Source: Levilactobacillus tongjiangensis
GTDB taxonomy: Bacteria; Bacillota; Bacilli; Lactobacillales; Lactobacillaceae
DNA: 64,000 nt
Assembly (NCBI RefSeq): GCF_003946345.1
Contig: NZ_RHNY01000012.1
Span: 1 to 64,000, forward strand
Direction of reading: 5' to 3'
A program made the translations under genes and the position numbers. Shown here piece after piece: positions 55,820 to 64,000 of the stretch (position 1 is the first letter of the stretch; every line of letters starts with the position of its first letter). The notes beneath the pieces were generated by a model that was not told the origin of the DNA, did no database searches, and was given only the letters and a program-made list of their open reading frames with translations.

Positions 55820-55850
55820 AAAAAAAGTGGCCCTCCCTGAGGAAAGCCAC
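55820..55850 (-). terminator. Terminator of the csp-to-DUF1831 operon
   Basis: GTGGC ... GCCAC hairpin with inner TTCC/GGGA pairs and a seven-T run, 8 nt after the DUF1831 stop. Confidence 0.85.
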
Positions 55851-55857
55851 CACGTAA

Positions 55858-56199
55858 TTACTTCTTTTGTAAAATCTCACGGTCAATCAAGTTTTGCAGA
55901 ATAAAGTGATATTGTTCCACATTGCCCTCGGCATGGGCACCCTTGAAAATATTGACCCGCGCGTTGCCAGACGCATTGGTCGTGGACATCTTGAAGCCAC
56001 TCAAATCCTTAGCAACAATCACCTTTAACATTTGGTTCTTATTGTAGGGTGACGTGGGATCAACGGAGCGTTCGAGTGTGTAGTTCCCCGCGTTGGAGAC
56101 TTGGAACCCGACGTCCTTCAGTGCGTATGGCTTCACGTTAGGGTGGAGTTCATACGTATCCGTATCACCATCAACCTGCATTGTCTTTTCAAATAACAT
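55858..56199 (-). CDS. DUF1831 family protein
   Basis: A 113-aa cytoplasmic protein of the lactobacillar DUF1831 family (MLFEKTMQVDGDTDTYELHP; GNVEQYHFILQNLIDREIL). It follows the cysteine desulfurase gene by 1 nt, the usual place of this family. A role in sulfur transfer is guessed from position only. Confidence 0.82.
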   Translation of the reverse strand: MLFEKTMQVDGDTDTYELHPNVKPYALKDVGFQVSNAGNYTLERSVDPTSPYNKNQMLKVIVAKDLSGFKMSTTNASGNARVNIFKGAHAEGNVEQYHFILQNLIDREILQKK

Positions 56200-56200
56200 C

Positions 56201-57397
56201 CTACTTCACCTCACTGTGGGATAGGCGCTTCACAATGGCGCTCACATTTTTAACAAACGCATCAATCTCTGAACTCGTCGTCTGCTGACCAAATGACAAC
56301 CGAATCGATTCAGCAATCCGGGGACTGTCCTCACCAAACATAGCAGTCAGCACGTGCGATGGCTCGATTGAACCAGCGGTACATGCGGAACCACCAGAAA
56401 CGGCGATGCCAGCCAGATCAAGGTTCGTTTGCATCACATAAGTCGAAATACCCTTGATCCAGATATTCAATACGTGTTCCAAGTTTTCACCTTCCAGAGA
56501 ACCGTTGATATCGAAGTCAACGCCATTGGCGGTCAACCCTTTCACAACCTGTTCCTTGAAGCCGTGGAAACGGACGCGTTTTTCTTCTTTAGCGGCTGGC
56601 GTCAAGAGTTCAACGGCCTTGGCAAAGCCGGCAATAGCTGGGACGTTTTCCGTACCGGCCCGCCGCTTTTCCTCTTGGTCGCCACCCTTGATCAGACTAG
56701 GGAAGTTGACCCCTTCCCGTTTGTACAGGAAACCAATCATCTTAGGACCATTGATTTTGTGGGCGGACGTCGACAGTAAGTCAATGTGATCTGCCTGCAC
56801 GTCAATGTCCAACGAACCATACGCCTGAACAGCATCCGTGTGGAACCAAGCTTGATGATCCTTTAAGATCTCACCAATCTCGTGAATCGGCATCCGACTT
56901 CCCACTTCATTGTTCCCCATCATGATAGTCACCAGAATGGTGTCATCACGGAGAGCCGCCTTGAAATCGTCCAAACTGATTCGACCCTGTTCATCAACGG
57001 GCAGATACGTGACCTCAAACCCTTTTTCCTCCAACGCATGCAGTGGTCGTAACACGGCTTCGTGTTCCACTGCGGTCGAGATGATGTGTTTGCCTAAGGA
57101 CTGGCGGGTCAACGCCGTCTGAGTAATAGCGGTGTTATCGCCCTCACTTCCGCCACTAGTGAAGATGATCTCTTCATCGTGGGCAGCATTGATGCTGTTG
57201 GCAATTACTTGCCGACTATTTTCCATCAGGGTGTGGGCTTGCCGCCCTAACCCATACAACGTCGAGGCGTTGCCGTAGACGTTGGCCATCTTATCCGTCA
57301 TCTCTGCCAAGACCTCTGGGGCCATTGGTGTCGTGGCGGCGTTGTCCAGGTAGATTTCCTGGACAGCATTACTATTACTTACATGAACCTCTTGCAC
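56201..57397 (-). CDS. Cysteine desulfurase (NifS/IscS family)
   Basis: PLP enzyme releasing sulfur from cysteine as a persulfide. The 398-aa product has YLDNAATTPMAPEVL, the PLP Lys in STSAHKINGPK, and the active Cys in SGGSACTAGS. The start is GTG, 8 nt behind GGAGG. Without suf or isc genes nearby but close to mnmA, it is likely to feed tRNA thiolation. Confidence 0.92.
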   Translation of the reverse strand: MQEVHVSNSNAVQEIYLDNAATTPMAPEVLAEMTDKMANVYGNASTLYGLGRQAHTLMENSRQVIANSINAAHDEEIIFTSGGSEGDNTAITQTALTRQSLGKHIISTAVEHEAVLRPLHALEEKGFEVTYLPVDEQGRISLDDFKAALRDDTILVTIMMGNNEVGSRMPIHEIGEILKDHQAWFHTDAVQAYGSLDIDVQADHIDLLSTSAHKINGPKMIGFLYKREGVNFPSLIKGGDQEEKRRAGTENVPAIAGFAKAVELLTPAAKEEKRVRFHGFKEQVVKGLTANGVDFDINGSLEGENLEHVLNIWIKGISTYVMQTNLDLAGIAVSGGSACTAGSIEPSHVLTAMFGEDSPRIAESIRLSFGQQTTSSEIDAFVKNVSAIVKRLSHSEVK

Positions 57398-57424
57398 CCT
57401 AAAAACCTCCTGAATAAACCTGAA

Positions 57425-58117
57425 CTAGTCCTGTGCGGCTAGCAGGTCCAGTAACATTTGTGCGGAACGGTGGCCCGCATCAACAATAAAGTCATCAAAA
57501 TTAACACCAGAATCATTGTCGGCGTTGTCAGACATTGCCCGAACCACCACGTAAGGGACGTCAAATTGGTGAGCAACTTGACCCACAGCGGCCCCTTCCA
57601 TTTCACCAGATAATGCATCTGGGAAGTGCCCCATGATGTCCTTAATGGTTGCCGGACTGTTTAAGAACTGGTCGCCAGACACGATCAAGCCCAGCTTCGT
57701 CTTCAAGCCTGTGTCAGCAGCAGCGGCCACAATCTTTTGACCCCACTCCTTGGAGGCAACAAACCGCGCTGGTTGTTGTGGTAATTGGCCGTATTCGTAC
57801 CCAAAAGCCCGCGCATCAGCGTCGTGGTAGGCCGTTTCAGTCGAGACCACCACGTCACCAATATTTAGGTCAGGCGCCAAGGCCCCGGCAGAACCAGAGT
57901 TGATCACAATATCCACGTTGAACTGAGTAATCAACAGGGCCGTCGTCAAGCCAGCTTCAACCTTACCAATACCGGAACGCACCAACACGACTTGTTGACC
58001 GTGAATCGTTCCTTGATAAAATCCCAACCCGTGAACGTCAATCGTTTGACCGTCTTCCAAGGCATCGTGCAGTTCTTTAATTTCTTCTTCCATGGCGCAG
58101 AGAATTCCAAATGTCAT
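57425..58117 (-). CDS. mtnN: 5'-methylthioadenosine/S-adenosylhomocysteine nucleosidase
   Basis: Cleaves MTA and SAH to adenine and thioribose or S-ribosylhomocysteine, the step before LuxS. The 230-aa protein contains GIGKVEAGLTTALL, SGSAGAL, VVSTETAYHDAD and VVRAMSDNAD with the catalytic Asp. GGAG lies some 13 nt before the ATG. It is in a methyl/sulfur-linked operon with a cysteine desulfurase. Confidence 0.95.
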   Translation of the reverse strand: MTFGILCAMEEEIKELHDALEDGQTIDVHGLGFYQGTIHGQQVVLVRSGIGKVEAGLTTALLITQFNVDIVINSGSAGALAPDLNIGDVVVSTETAYHDADARAFGYEYGQLPQQPARFVASKEWGQKIVAAAADTGLKTKLGLIVSGDQFLNSPATIKDIMGHFPDALSGEMEGAAVGQVAHQFDVPYVVVRAMSDNADNDSGVNFDDFIVDAGHRSAQMLLDLLAAQD

Positions 58118-58134
58118 GTGCTGTGTTCCACTCC

Positions 58135-58434
58135 TTAAATTTCAACAAAAAATAGTATTACATAAACGATAATGATTAAAACTGATAGCCAAAAAATGGC
58201 CCAATTTAAGCGGTGGCCCAACCGTTTTTGCTTACTTTCAGTTGGGTTGACTCGCTGTTCCTCAGGACGTTCATCATTGGCCGGCTCATTGCCATGCCGT
58301 CGCGCGTATTCCTTTTCTACCTGAACCCGTTTTCGGTCCCGTTCTTGAAATTCCTGCTCGGCTTGTTCCTGTTCACGACGATAGTCTGCCCGGGTTTTTG
58401 GCCGGTCACTAGTTTCTCGCTCGTCTGAATGCAT
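58135..58434 (-). CDS. Small hypothetical protein with C-terminal membrane anchor
   Basis: A 99-aa protein: strongly charged, Glu/Arg/Gln-rich N-terminal three quarters (YRREQEQAEQEFQERDRKRV, likely coiled coil) followed by one membrane segment (WAIFWLSVLIIIVYVILFF). ATG 58434 lies 5 nt behind AGGTGA; a GTG at 58443 lacks a site. Function unknown. Confidence 0.75.
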   Translation of the reverse strand: MHSDERETSDRPKTRADYRREQEQAEQEFQERDRKRVQVEKEYARRHGNEPANDERPEEQRVNPTESKQKRLGHRLNWAIFWLSVLIIIVYVILFFVEI

Positions 58435-58443
58435 CGCTGTCAC

Positions 58444-58986
58444 CTACTTCTGTAATAGCCAGTAATAGATGGCCGTAATTGTCTTGGCATCGTTGATCTC
58501 GCCACTTTCAATCATGGCTTGCGCTTGTTCCTTGGTTACCGTCAGCAATTCCAGGTTTTCACCCTTGTCACGGGGCAACTCGGTTTGAACGGGCTGCAAG
58601 TCCGTGGCCAAGAACAGCGTCATGTACTCATCCGAGAACCCAACGCTGGAATAGAAACCGGTAATTCGTTTTAACTGCCCTGGTTGCATCCGAATTTCTT
58701 CGTTTAACTCCCGCTTAACGGCGTGTTCAACGTTATCAGCATCCCGGCTGTCCAATTTACCAGCTGGAATTTCCAAGGTCACTGCCGCAACCGGCGCGCG
58801 CCACTGCTTTTCCAAAATCATTTGGTTATCCGCCGTCAGGGCTAAAATACCCACCGCACCGGAATGCCGCACGATTTCTCGAAATGCTTGTTTACCATCG
58901 GGTAACCGCACTTCTTGACGTTCTAATTTTAAAATGGCACCGTCGTAAATCTCTTCGGTATTCTCAACGTGTTCTTCTAAGTCCAT
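58444..58986 (-). CDS. NUDIX hydrolase, probable ADP-ribose pyrophosphatase
   Basis: A 180-aa housecleaning hydrolase similar to NudF/YqkG. The Nudix box GKLDSRDADNVEHAVKRELN EEIR is present but departs from consensus: two extra residues, Asp for the first Glu, and Arg for the terminal Gly; the catalytic REL.EE core is intact. The FYSSVGFSDEYMTLFLA segment is typical of ADP-ribose enzymes. Its ATG comes 1 nt after the csp stop. Confidence 0.88.
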   Translation of the reverse strand: MDLEEHVENTEEIYDGAILKLERQEVRLPDGKQAFREIVRHSGAVGILALTADNQMILEKQWRAPVAAVTLEIPAGKLDSRDADNVEHAVKRELNEEIRMQPGQLKRITGFYSSVGFSDEYMTLFLATDLQPVQTELPRDKGENLELLTVTKEQAQAMIESGEINDAKTITAIYYWLLQK

Positions 58987-58987
58987 G

Positions 58988-59212
58988 TTAAGCCTCCTCA
59001 GTGGAGCCCGTCACAACGGGTGTTACTTTAGCCGCTTGGAGGCCACGCAACCCTTGGACAACAACAAATTGTACCGTTTGACCAACTTCCAGCTTCTTGA
59101 AGCCTTCACCAACGATGGCCGTGTAGTAGACGAAAATGTCGCCGTCTGCGGGTGTCGTAATGAATCCAAAGCCGCGTTGTTCACTGTAACTCTTTACTTT
59201 TCCGGTTAACAT
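58988..59212 (-). CDS. Cold-shock-domain protein (atypical)
   Basis: A 74-aa single-stranded nucleic-acid binding protein starting MLTGKVKSYSEQRGFGFITT. RNP1 is close to consensus (RGFGFI), but RNP2 reads IFVYYTAI instead of VFVHFSAI, and the C-terminus carries extra residues (VVTGSTEEA). It leads the nudix operon instead of standing alone, so it may not be the major cold-shock protein. GGGAGGG precedes the ATG. Confidence 0.88.
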   Translation of the reverse strand: MLTGKVKSYSEQRGFGFITTPADGDIFVYYTAIVGEGFKKLEVGQTVQFVVVQGLRGLQAAKVTPVVTGSTEEA

Positions 59213-59237
59213 GGTATCCCTCCCATACATAGCACAA

Positions 59238-59266
59238 ATTATACTCGCTTGCGTTGACGACCGCAA
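59238..59266 (-). promoter_or_regulatory. Promoter of the csp operon
   Basis: TTGCGG, 17-nt spacer and perfect TATAAT, 26 nt before the csp start; the mRNA leader is therefore very short. A second TATAAT lies at about 59287-59294. Confidence 0.75.
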
Positions 59267-59321
59267 ACCGGGGCACTTATTGTGGCATTATATTCGGCAT
59301 CACAACTAATTTGACACACAA

Positions 59322-59380
59322 AAGAAGTGCTACGCCAACCACCCCTCCCAATGAACGAGGTGGTTCTCATAGCACTTCTT
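59322..59380. terminator. Long bidirectional terminator between csp and elements F/C
   Basis: 11-bp stem AAGAAGTGCTA / TAGCACTTCTT with inner AACCACC / GGTGGTT. T-runs on both sides (TTTT on minus, ATTTTTT on plus). It is the first terminator downstream of ileS, 400 nt beyond the stop. Confidence 0.85.
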
Positions 59381-59404
59381 ATTTTTTAGCTAAATTCGAA
59401 ATTC

Positions 59405-59520
59405 AGCGTAGTCAGTCGCCTTGCCGGCCGCCAGGTATGGGCTGGAACGGCAGAGCGTCCTCCGGTTGATAGTGATCAACCTCGTAATTACTCGGTAGCC
59501 ATTACACAACCTAAAACAAA
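59405..59520 (-). repeat. Structured intergenic element, partial copy F
   Basis: Its 3' part on the minus strand, CCGTTCCAGC (59438-59447 region) followed by TGGCGGCCGGCAAGGCGA, matches the 3' part of copy E (TGGCGACCGGTAAGGCGA) with two changes. A hairpin GGTTGA/TCAACC and AGCCATTAC/GTATGGGCT pairing are present, but several middle motifs are missing, so it looks shortened or decayed. Confidence 0.5.
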
Positions 59521-59569
59521 TGTTGAACATAGTGATACCTACCGAATGGCCGATAAAAGTTATCCGTTT

Positions 59570-59750
59570 CGGAGGTTGGCCGGGTCAGCACCAGCCGTGT
59601 AGGTGTTAGTTGCCTGTGATTTCCAGGTAACTAACACGGGACGAGCTTGAAGACACGGTGACTTTCCGCGGCTTCAAGTCGAGGAACAAGACCGCTTTCT
59701 GGCTTGTTCCGGTCCCCACGGCAGGTGCTGACCCGGTCAACCGGAGACGC
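59570..59750 (+). repeat. Structured intergenic element, copy C (subfamily 1)
   Basis: GGAGGTTGGCC at 59571; stem arm CCGGGTCAGCACC pairs with GGTGCTGACCCGG (59724-59736); hairpin 1 GTGTTAGTT / AACTAACAC; GGGACGAGCT (59638-59647); hairpin 2 CTTGAAG / CTTCAAG; AGTCGAGGA (about 59677-59685); hairpin 3 GAACAAG ... CTTGTTC; CGGTCCCCAC (59710-59719); end AACCGGAGACG. Sits 27 nt after the ileS stop, antisense to ileS. Confidence 0.72.
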
Positions 59751-59776
59751 CATGACCAGTTCAATCAGCTAACTGA

Positions 59777-62587
59777 TTACTTTTCTTCGAAACCTTCAGT
59801 AGCAGTTTCAGGGAAGTTTTGACGAACGATTGCGGCACAACGCGCACAGAAGTGTGGGTAGTCCGTATCGCTGCCAACGTCTTCCTTAACCAACCGACAA
59901 CGGTCACAAACATCACCAGCAGCTGGCGTTACCTTAACAGCAACGTGATCAAAGCTCAATGCATCAGCTGGTGCTTGGTCTAACGCAGCAACATCTAAGC
60001 CAGAAACCAGCAAGATTTGTTGCACGTTGATCGCCAGCTTGTCTAACATTGCTTGCGTTTCATCGTCAACGTATAAGTCGAGGTGGGCTTCGGCAGCCTT
60101 CCCAATCAACTTAGCATCCCGAGCTTCTTCCAAAGCCTTCAAGACGTGGCTCCGCAGCTTCATGAAGTGATTCCAGGCTGACTTTTCATCATCCCCGGCA
60201 ACTTCAGTAGCATCGTCCATGTCCAGGACCTTTGGCATTTCAGCCAATTGAACGAAGTCTTCTGGTTCCTTCAAGAAGTCCCAGATCTCTTCAGCCGTGT
60301 GTGGCAAGATTGGTGTAATCAACTTCGTCAACGTAACAGCGATTTGATAGAAGACCGTTTGCATTGACCGACGAGCCTGACTGTCTTCGGCTTCGATGTA
60401 GAGAACATCTTTGGCGAAGTCCAGGTAGAAAGCTGACAGATCAGTGATGACAAAGTTCGTGAGTTCCTTGTAGATGTTCAGGAAGTCATAGTCTTCGTAG
60501 TGGGCCAAGATGCTCTTGGTGAAGGCGTTCAACTTGTACAACATGTGACGGTCAACCGTCTCTAACTGGTCAAATGCCACGCCGTTGGTCTCAGGATCGA
60601 AATCACTGGTGTTAGCCAACAAGTAACGCATCGTGTTCCGTAGCTTCTTGTAGCTGTCAGAGATCTTCACGAAGGCTTCGGTTGACACCCGCACGTCGGC
60701 AGATGAATCCACAGAAGTAACCCAGAGACGAACGATGTCGGCCCCCATCTTCTTGATGATTTCATCCGGTGCAATCGTGTTACCAAGGGACTTAGACATC
60801 TTGTGACCATCTTTGTCCAACGTGAATCCTTGGGAAACGACTTGCTTGTAAGGGGCTTTGCCGGTTGCGGCAACACTCGTAATTAAACTAGAGTTGAACC
60901 AGCCACGGTATTGGTCTGAACCTTCCAGGTACAAATCAGCTGGGAATTCAAGGTTATCCCGTTCAGCTAAGACACCTTGGTGTGAAGAACCTGAATCGAA
61001 CCAAACGTCCATGATATCAGTTTCCTTAGTGAACTCACCGTTTGGCGAATGTTCACTGGTAAAGCCTTCAGGTAATAAGTCTTTGGCTTCACGCTTGAAC
61101 CATTCGTTAGACCCAAACTTTTCAAAGATATCAGCAACGTGGCTGACCGTTTCTGGCGTGATGATAGCTTCACCATCTTCACCATAGAAGATAGGCAATG
61201 GCACACCCCAGACCCGTTGACGAGAGATAACCCAGTCGCCACGATCTTTGATCATGTTGGCCAAACGACGTTGACCCCAGTCTGGCTTGAACTTAACGTC
61301 CTTCAAGTTAGCCAGGATTTCGTCACGAATCTTGTCTACGGACGCAAACCATTGTGGCGTCGCCCGGAAGATAACGGGCTTCTTGGTCCGCCAATCAAAT
61401 GGGTAACTGTGTTCGTAAGGCATGTACTTGAGCAAAGCATTCGTTTCCTTCAGCTTGTTCAAAGCAATGTCATTGGCATCTTCGTAGAAAACACCATCAA
61501 AGTCGGGACCAGCTTCAGCGGTCATAAACCCTTGGTCGTTGACTGGTACAATGACTGGCAAGCCATACTGCATCCCAACGTTAAAGTCATCTTCCCCTAA
61601 GCCTGGCGCGGTATGAACCAAACCGGTACCAGTCTCATCAGTAACGAAATCACCCAGCATAACCAGTAATTTCCGGTCCATAAATGGGTGTTGCGCCGTA
61701 ATCTTTTCGAGGTCTTGACCCTTGATAGTTTGTAAGACCTTGACGTCTTCCCAACCAAACAATTTAGCGTCTTCGTCAATCAACGTGCTAGCTAAAACAA
61801 ATTTACGGTCTTCACCAGCTGGTTGAACAACTTGGTATTCCAACCCTGCGTCAATGGTAATCCCTTCAGAAGCGGGCACCGTCCAAGGCGTCGTCGTCCA
61901 GACAACCAAGTACGTGTCGTTATCCAAAACACCCTTGCCGTCAACGACCTTCAACCCATAGTAAGCAGAAGGTGACGTCACATCGTGGTATTCAACTTCG
62001 GCTTCAGCCATGGCTGATTCAGAGGACCATGACCAGTAAACTGGCTTCTTCCCCTTGTAGATCAGACCACGCTTAGCCATTTCACCGAAGACCCGAACTT
62101 CTTGGGCTTCGAATTCTGGATTCAACGTCAAGTATGGCTTATCCCATTCGCCGGCAACCCCTAGACGCTTGAAACCTTCGCGTTGTTGGTCAACTTGCTT
62201 CAAAGCGTATTCACGACAAAGGTCACGGAAGTCCGCGGTTGACATCTTCTTCCGGTCGTAGCCGGCCTTGGTCAATTGTTGTTCAATTGGCAAACCATGA
62301 GTATCCCAACCAGGAACGTAAGGTGCCCGGAACCCATTCATTGATTTGTAGCGAATGATGATATCCTTTGAAATTTTGTTTAACGCGTGACCCATGTGAA
62401 TGGGACCGTTAGCGTATGGAGGCCCATCGTGCAAAATAAAGCTGGGCTTCCCTTCATTTAATTTTTGACGGGCTTCGTAAACTTTGTTATCGGCCCAGGC
62501 CTTTTGCCGGTCAACTTCTTTGACTGGTAAGTTCCCGCGCATCTTAAACTTAGTCTTACCCAAGTTCAGTGTGTCTTTCACTCGCAT
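59777..62587 (-). CDS. ileS: Isoleucyl-tRNA synthetase
   Basis: Class I aminoacyl-tRNA synthetase charging tRNA-Ile, with editing activity. The 936-aa protein has HIGH-type [14 protein letters not shown], the CP1 editing domain ([12 protein letters not shown]), KMSKS in [11 protein letters not shown], and a C-terminal Cys4 zinc knot (CDRCR ... CARC). GGAGG lies 8 nt before the ATG. Regulated by a T-box about 480 nt upstream. Confidence 0.97.
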   Translation of the reverse strand: MRVKDTLNLGKTKFKMRGNLPVKEVDRQKAWADNKVYEARQKLNEGKPSFILHDGPPYANGPIHMGHALNKISKDIIIRYKSMNGFRAPYVPGWDTHGLPIEQQLTKAGYDRKKMSTADFRDLCREYALKQVDQQREGFKRLGVAGEWDKPYLTLNPEFEAQEVRVFGEMAKRGLIYKGKKPVYWSWSSESAMAEAEVEYHDVTSPSAYYGLKVVDGKGVLDNDTYLVVWTTTPWTVPASEGITIDAGLEYQVVQPAGEDRKFVLASTLIDEDAKLFGWEDVKVLQTIKGQDLEKITAQHPFMDRKLLVMLGDFVTDETGTGLVHTAPGLGEDDFNVGMQYGLPVIVPVNDQGFMTAEAGPDFDGVFYEDANDIALNKLKETNALLKYMPYEHSYPFDWRTKKPVIFRATPQWFASVDKIRDEILANLKDVKFKPDWGQRRLANMIKDRGDWVISRQRVWGVPLPIFYGEDGEAIITPETVSHVADIFEKFGSNEWFKREAKDLLPEGFTSEHSPNGEFTKETDIMDVWFDSGSSHQGVLAERDNLEFPADLYLEGSDQYRGWFNSSLITSVAATGKAPYKQVVSQGFTLDKDGHKMSKSLGNTIAPDEIIKKMGADIVRLWVTSVDSSADVRVSTEAFVKISDSYKKLRNTMRYLLANTSDFDPETNGVAFDQLETVDRHMLYKLNAFTKSILAHYEDYDFLNIYKELTNFVITDLSAFYLDFAKDVLYIEAEDSQARRSMQTVFYQIAVTLTKLITPILPHTAEEIWDFLKEPEDFVQLAEMPKVLDMDDATEVAGDDEKSAWNHFMKLRSHVLKALEEARDAKLIGKAAEAHLDLYVDDETQAMLDKLAINVQQILLVSGLDVAALDQAPADALSFDHVAVKVTPAAGDVCDRCRLVKEDVGSDTDYPHFCARCAAIVRQNFPETATEGFEEK

Positions 62588-62615
62588 ACCGTTTTCCTCC
62601 TTGATTTTTGTTACT

Positions 62616-62677
62616 CGGTTGGTGAACCGGTGAGCTCAAACTGCTTGGCAGTCTCAGCTCTCCGGTCAACCCGACCG
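62616..62677 (-). repeat. Long hairpin directly before ileS
   Basis: CGGT/ACCG, ACCGG/CCGGT, GAGCT/AGCTC and ACTGC/GCAGT pair in order around a tiny loop, ending about 30 nt before the ileS start codon. Its 5' arm (TTGACCGGAGA on minus) resembles the end motif of the structured element family, so it may be a remnant. Confidence 0.6.
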
Positions 62678-62699
62678 TTAGTTTCCCTCACCATCTTTT

Positions 62700-62887
62700 G
62701 GGTAGTGGTGAGTGTTTTTCGCCTTACCGGTCGCCAGCCAGGTGCCGGAACGCTGTGCGCGCGTTTGGGAGCCAAAGTACGGTCTCCCAAGCCGGCGTTG
62801 CCTAACCACGGAAAACCACCGTGATAAGGCAATTCCACGGCTGAGCCCCTGGCTGGCTCCCTCTCGGCTAACATTCACCACTCACCC
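62700..62887 (-). repeat. Structured intergenic element, copy E (subfamily 2)
   Basis: Closed by GGGTGAGTGGTGAATGTT facing AACACTCACCACTACCC. On the minus strand AGCCGAGAGG, CCAGCCAGG pairing with CCTGGCTGG, GGCTCAGCCGTG, hairpin 2 (62798-62832, TTGCCT/AGGCAA), hairpin 3 (62765-62790, TTGGGAGACCG ... CTCCCAA), GCGTTCCGGC and ACCGGTAAGGCG. Matches copy D in order. Lies between the T-box terminator and ileS. Confidence 0.68.
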
Positions 62888-63060
62888 AATATTCTTCACC
62901 CGTCTTTGTTTACATGTGTTAAACCGGCTCAGAATATTGTGCTTGATTACTGACAATAAAACCTTGTTCACAACCAGCCACTTCACCCCATGAAAATCCG
63001 TTTAGCCCAATTCAGCTAACCAAATCTTCAACACCACAACTACCTTAACGCAAGACAAAC

Positions 63061-63093
63061 AAAAAACGACCCGTCGCAAGGGACGAAGTCGTT
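63061..63093 (-). terminator. T-box intrinsic terminator of the ileS leader
   Basis: ACGAC/GTCGT and CGTC/GACG stem followed by TTTTTT on the minus strand, immediately after the T-box sequence whose bases it competes for. Confidence 0.88.
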
Positions 63094-63295
63094 CGTGGTA
63101 CCACCCAAATTCGGCAGACAACGGTGACGTTGCCTACCCTCAGATGCCGTTATCGGGGCGATCCGCCATAGCTTACTACGCGTTCAGCTGTGGAACTTGG
63201 GAGAATGATACCTGTTAAAAAGAGCGGGTTGTTAGCCTTCCACCATCGCTAACTCGCTAGTACCATCTTTTTAATCGGCTCGTTTCTCTGGCCGT
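63061..63295 (-). promoter_or_regulatory. T-box riboswitch for isoleucine
   Basis: tRNA-sensing leader. The T-box core GGGTGGTACCACG is at 63094-63106 (minus), followed by the competing terminator. Stem I lies at about 63165-63295 with the AGAGAAACG box at its base and an AUC (Ile) specifier at 63207-63209. Uncharged tRNA-Ile should favour antitermination and ileS expression. The specifier assignment is inferred from position and from the downstream gene. Confidence 0.9.
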
Positions 63296-63301
63296 ATTTA
63301 T

Positions 63302-64000
63302 CTAGTTTTTATCGTATTGTTGTTGGTCATTGTCCGGGAAAATGACAACCGTTTCGCCGTTGTCATCGCCGGAATCCGTGACAGGTGCCTCCGCAACCGG
63401 AGCTTCTTCGGCTGGTTGCGATGCTACTGAGTTTACGCCCTGGGCAGCTTCATTGTCAAGTCGGTCACCAACGACCTTCTTGATTTCTTCGTAGCTGGAC
63501 ATGGAGCCTTCCTTCAGCAAACGATCCCAATCGTTGGATTTAACCACTTCTAACTGGCTTTCCAGCATAACTTGGAGCCGTTGCCGGAAGACCCGGGTAC
63601 TCTTCTTCAAGTCATCGGTCTCAACCGCCAACTTCTTGGCCCGTTGGGAAGCTTCCGCCATAATCTGGTTACCCTTGTTCGTGGCTTCGGAAACGATATC
63701 GGAGCTTTGTTTTTGGGCTTCGCGGATAATAATTTCAGATTCCTTTTGTGAGTTGGCCTTGACCTTGTCAGCAGCCTCTTGAGCAACCAGAATGGATTGG
63801 TTCAAGGAATCCTTCAAGTCATTGAAATACTTGAGTTTCCCGTTCGCAGCATCCAGTTGTTCCTCTAATTCTTTGTTGTGATTCAACGTGATTTGGTAAT
63901 CCTTGATTACCTGATCTAAGAAATCATTGACCTCATCAACGTTGTAACCACGCATCTTCGTACCAAACTCTTTATTATGAATATCTAATGGACTAAGTAC
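63302..64000 (-). CDS. divIVA: Cell division protein DivIVA (start outside the window)
   Basis: Membrane-curvature-sensing scaffold at septum and poles. The visible 232 residues start VLSPLDIHNKEFGTKMRGYNV, so only the initiating Met codon is likely missing. The N-terminal lipid-binding domain is followed by coiled coils (about 35-165) and an acidic, Pro/Ala-rich tail ending DNDQQQYDKN. In lactobacilli divIVA precedes ileS, as here. Confidence 0.95.
   Translation of the reverse strand, partial: VLSPLDIHNKEFGTKMRGYNVDEVNDFLDQVIKDYQITLNHNKELEEQLDAANGKLKYFNDLKDSLNQSILVAQEAADKVKANSQKESEIIIREAQKQSSDIVSEATNKGNQIMAEASQRAKKLAVETDDLKKSTRVFRQRLQVMLESQLEVVKSNDWDRLLKEGSMSSYEEIKKVVGDRLDNEAAQGVNSVASQPAEEAPVAEAPVTDSGDDNGETVVIFPDNDQQQYDKN

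Noticed and set aside
62611-63055. Short open frames in the ileS leader
   Set aside because: They lie over strong stems of element E and the hairpin before ileS, with no ribosome binding sites or conserved protein pattern.

Overview
The window reads as a chromosomal core region of a lactic acid bacterium of the family Lactobacillaceae. The gene order clpX-tig-tuf-rnjB-rpsO, the holA-comEC-comEB-comEA block, the pdhABC-lpd operon, rpoY-rnjA, an ileS T-box and divIVA are typical of lactobacilli. Moderate GC and frequent GTG/TTG starts behind strong GGAGG sites point to the Levilactobacillus/Lactiplantibacillus side of the family; the genus is an inference. I see no rRNA, tRNA, intact insertion sequence, prophage or CRISPR array.

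Layout. Nearly all genes lie on the minus strand. 1-7.9 kb: protein quality control and translation (engB start, clpX, tig, tuf, a helical-repeat protein, rnjB, rpsO). 8.2 kb: rpsT on the plus strand. 8.5-16.7 kb: holA, the DNA-uptake genes, a sepM-like protease, coaD, rsmD, ylbG, ftsW. 16.8-20.8 kb: typA, then a three-gene unit (degenerate LDH-like protein, UPF0223, inositol-monophosphatase-like). 21-26 kb: the pyruvate dehydrogenase operon. 26-31.6 kb: def, rpoY-rnjA and a diacylglycerol-kinase-like gene on the plus strand. 31.6-36 kb: cell-wall hydrolases and a DUF1002 secreted protein. 36-43 kb: sugar genes (tkt, rbsK, rbsR-like, aldo/keto reductase, murQ). 43-46.5 kb: OppA-like lipoprotein and amidase. 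47-53.7 kb: prs, recD2, TPR protein, phosphoglycerate-mutase-like, mnmA. 53.9-59.2 kb: tandem acetyltransferases and a six-gene csp-nudix-mtnN-cysteine desulfurase operon. 59.8-64 kb: ileS with its T-box leader, and divIVA.

Most of the window is well-organised housekeeping DNA whose genes fall into short operons bounded by clear hairpin-T-run terminators. The unexplained part is in the gaps. At least five intergenic stretches (about 40.8, 46.7, 52.4, 59.6 and 62.8 kb), plus a partial one at 59.4 kb, carry members of one family of roughly 150-200 nt highly structured elements. They share short conserved motifs, while the stems around those motifs differ in sequence but stay complementary. They occur in both orientations and independently of neighbouring gene direction, and one sits inside a 20-bp perfect inverted repeat. 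I cannot match the family to a named RNA or repeat; it is the best candidate for something undescribed here. Other points of interest are a hairpin that hides the engB ribosome binding site, a possible small ORF with a non-canonical start before rnjB, a catalytically dead LDH homologue, and an unusually long structured stretch between the T-box and ileS.
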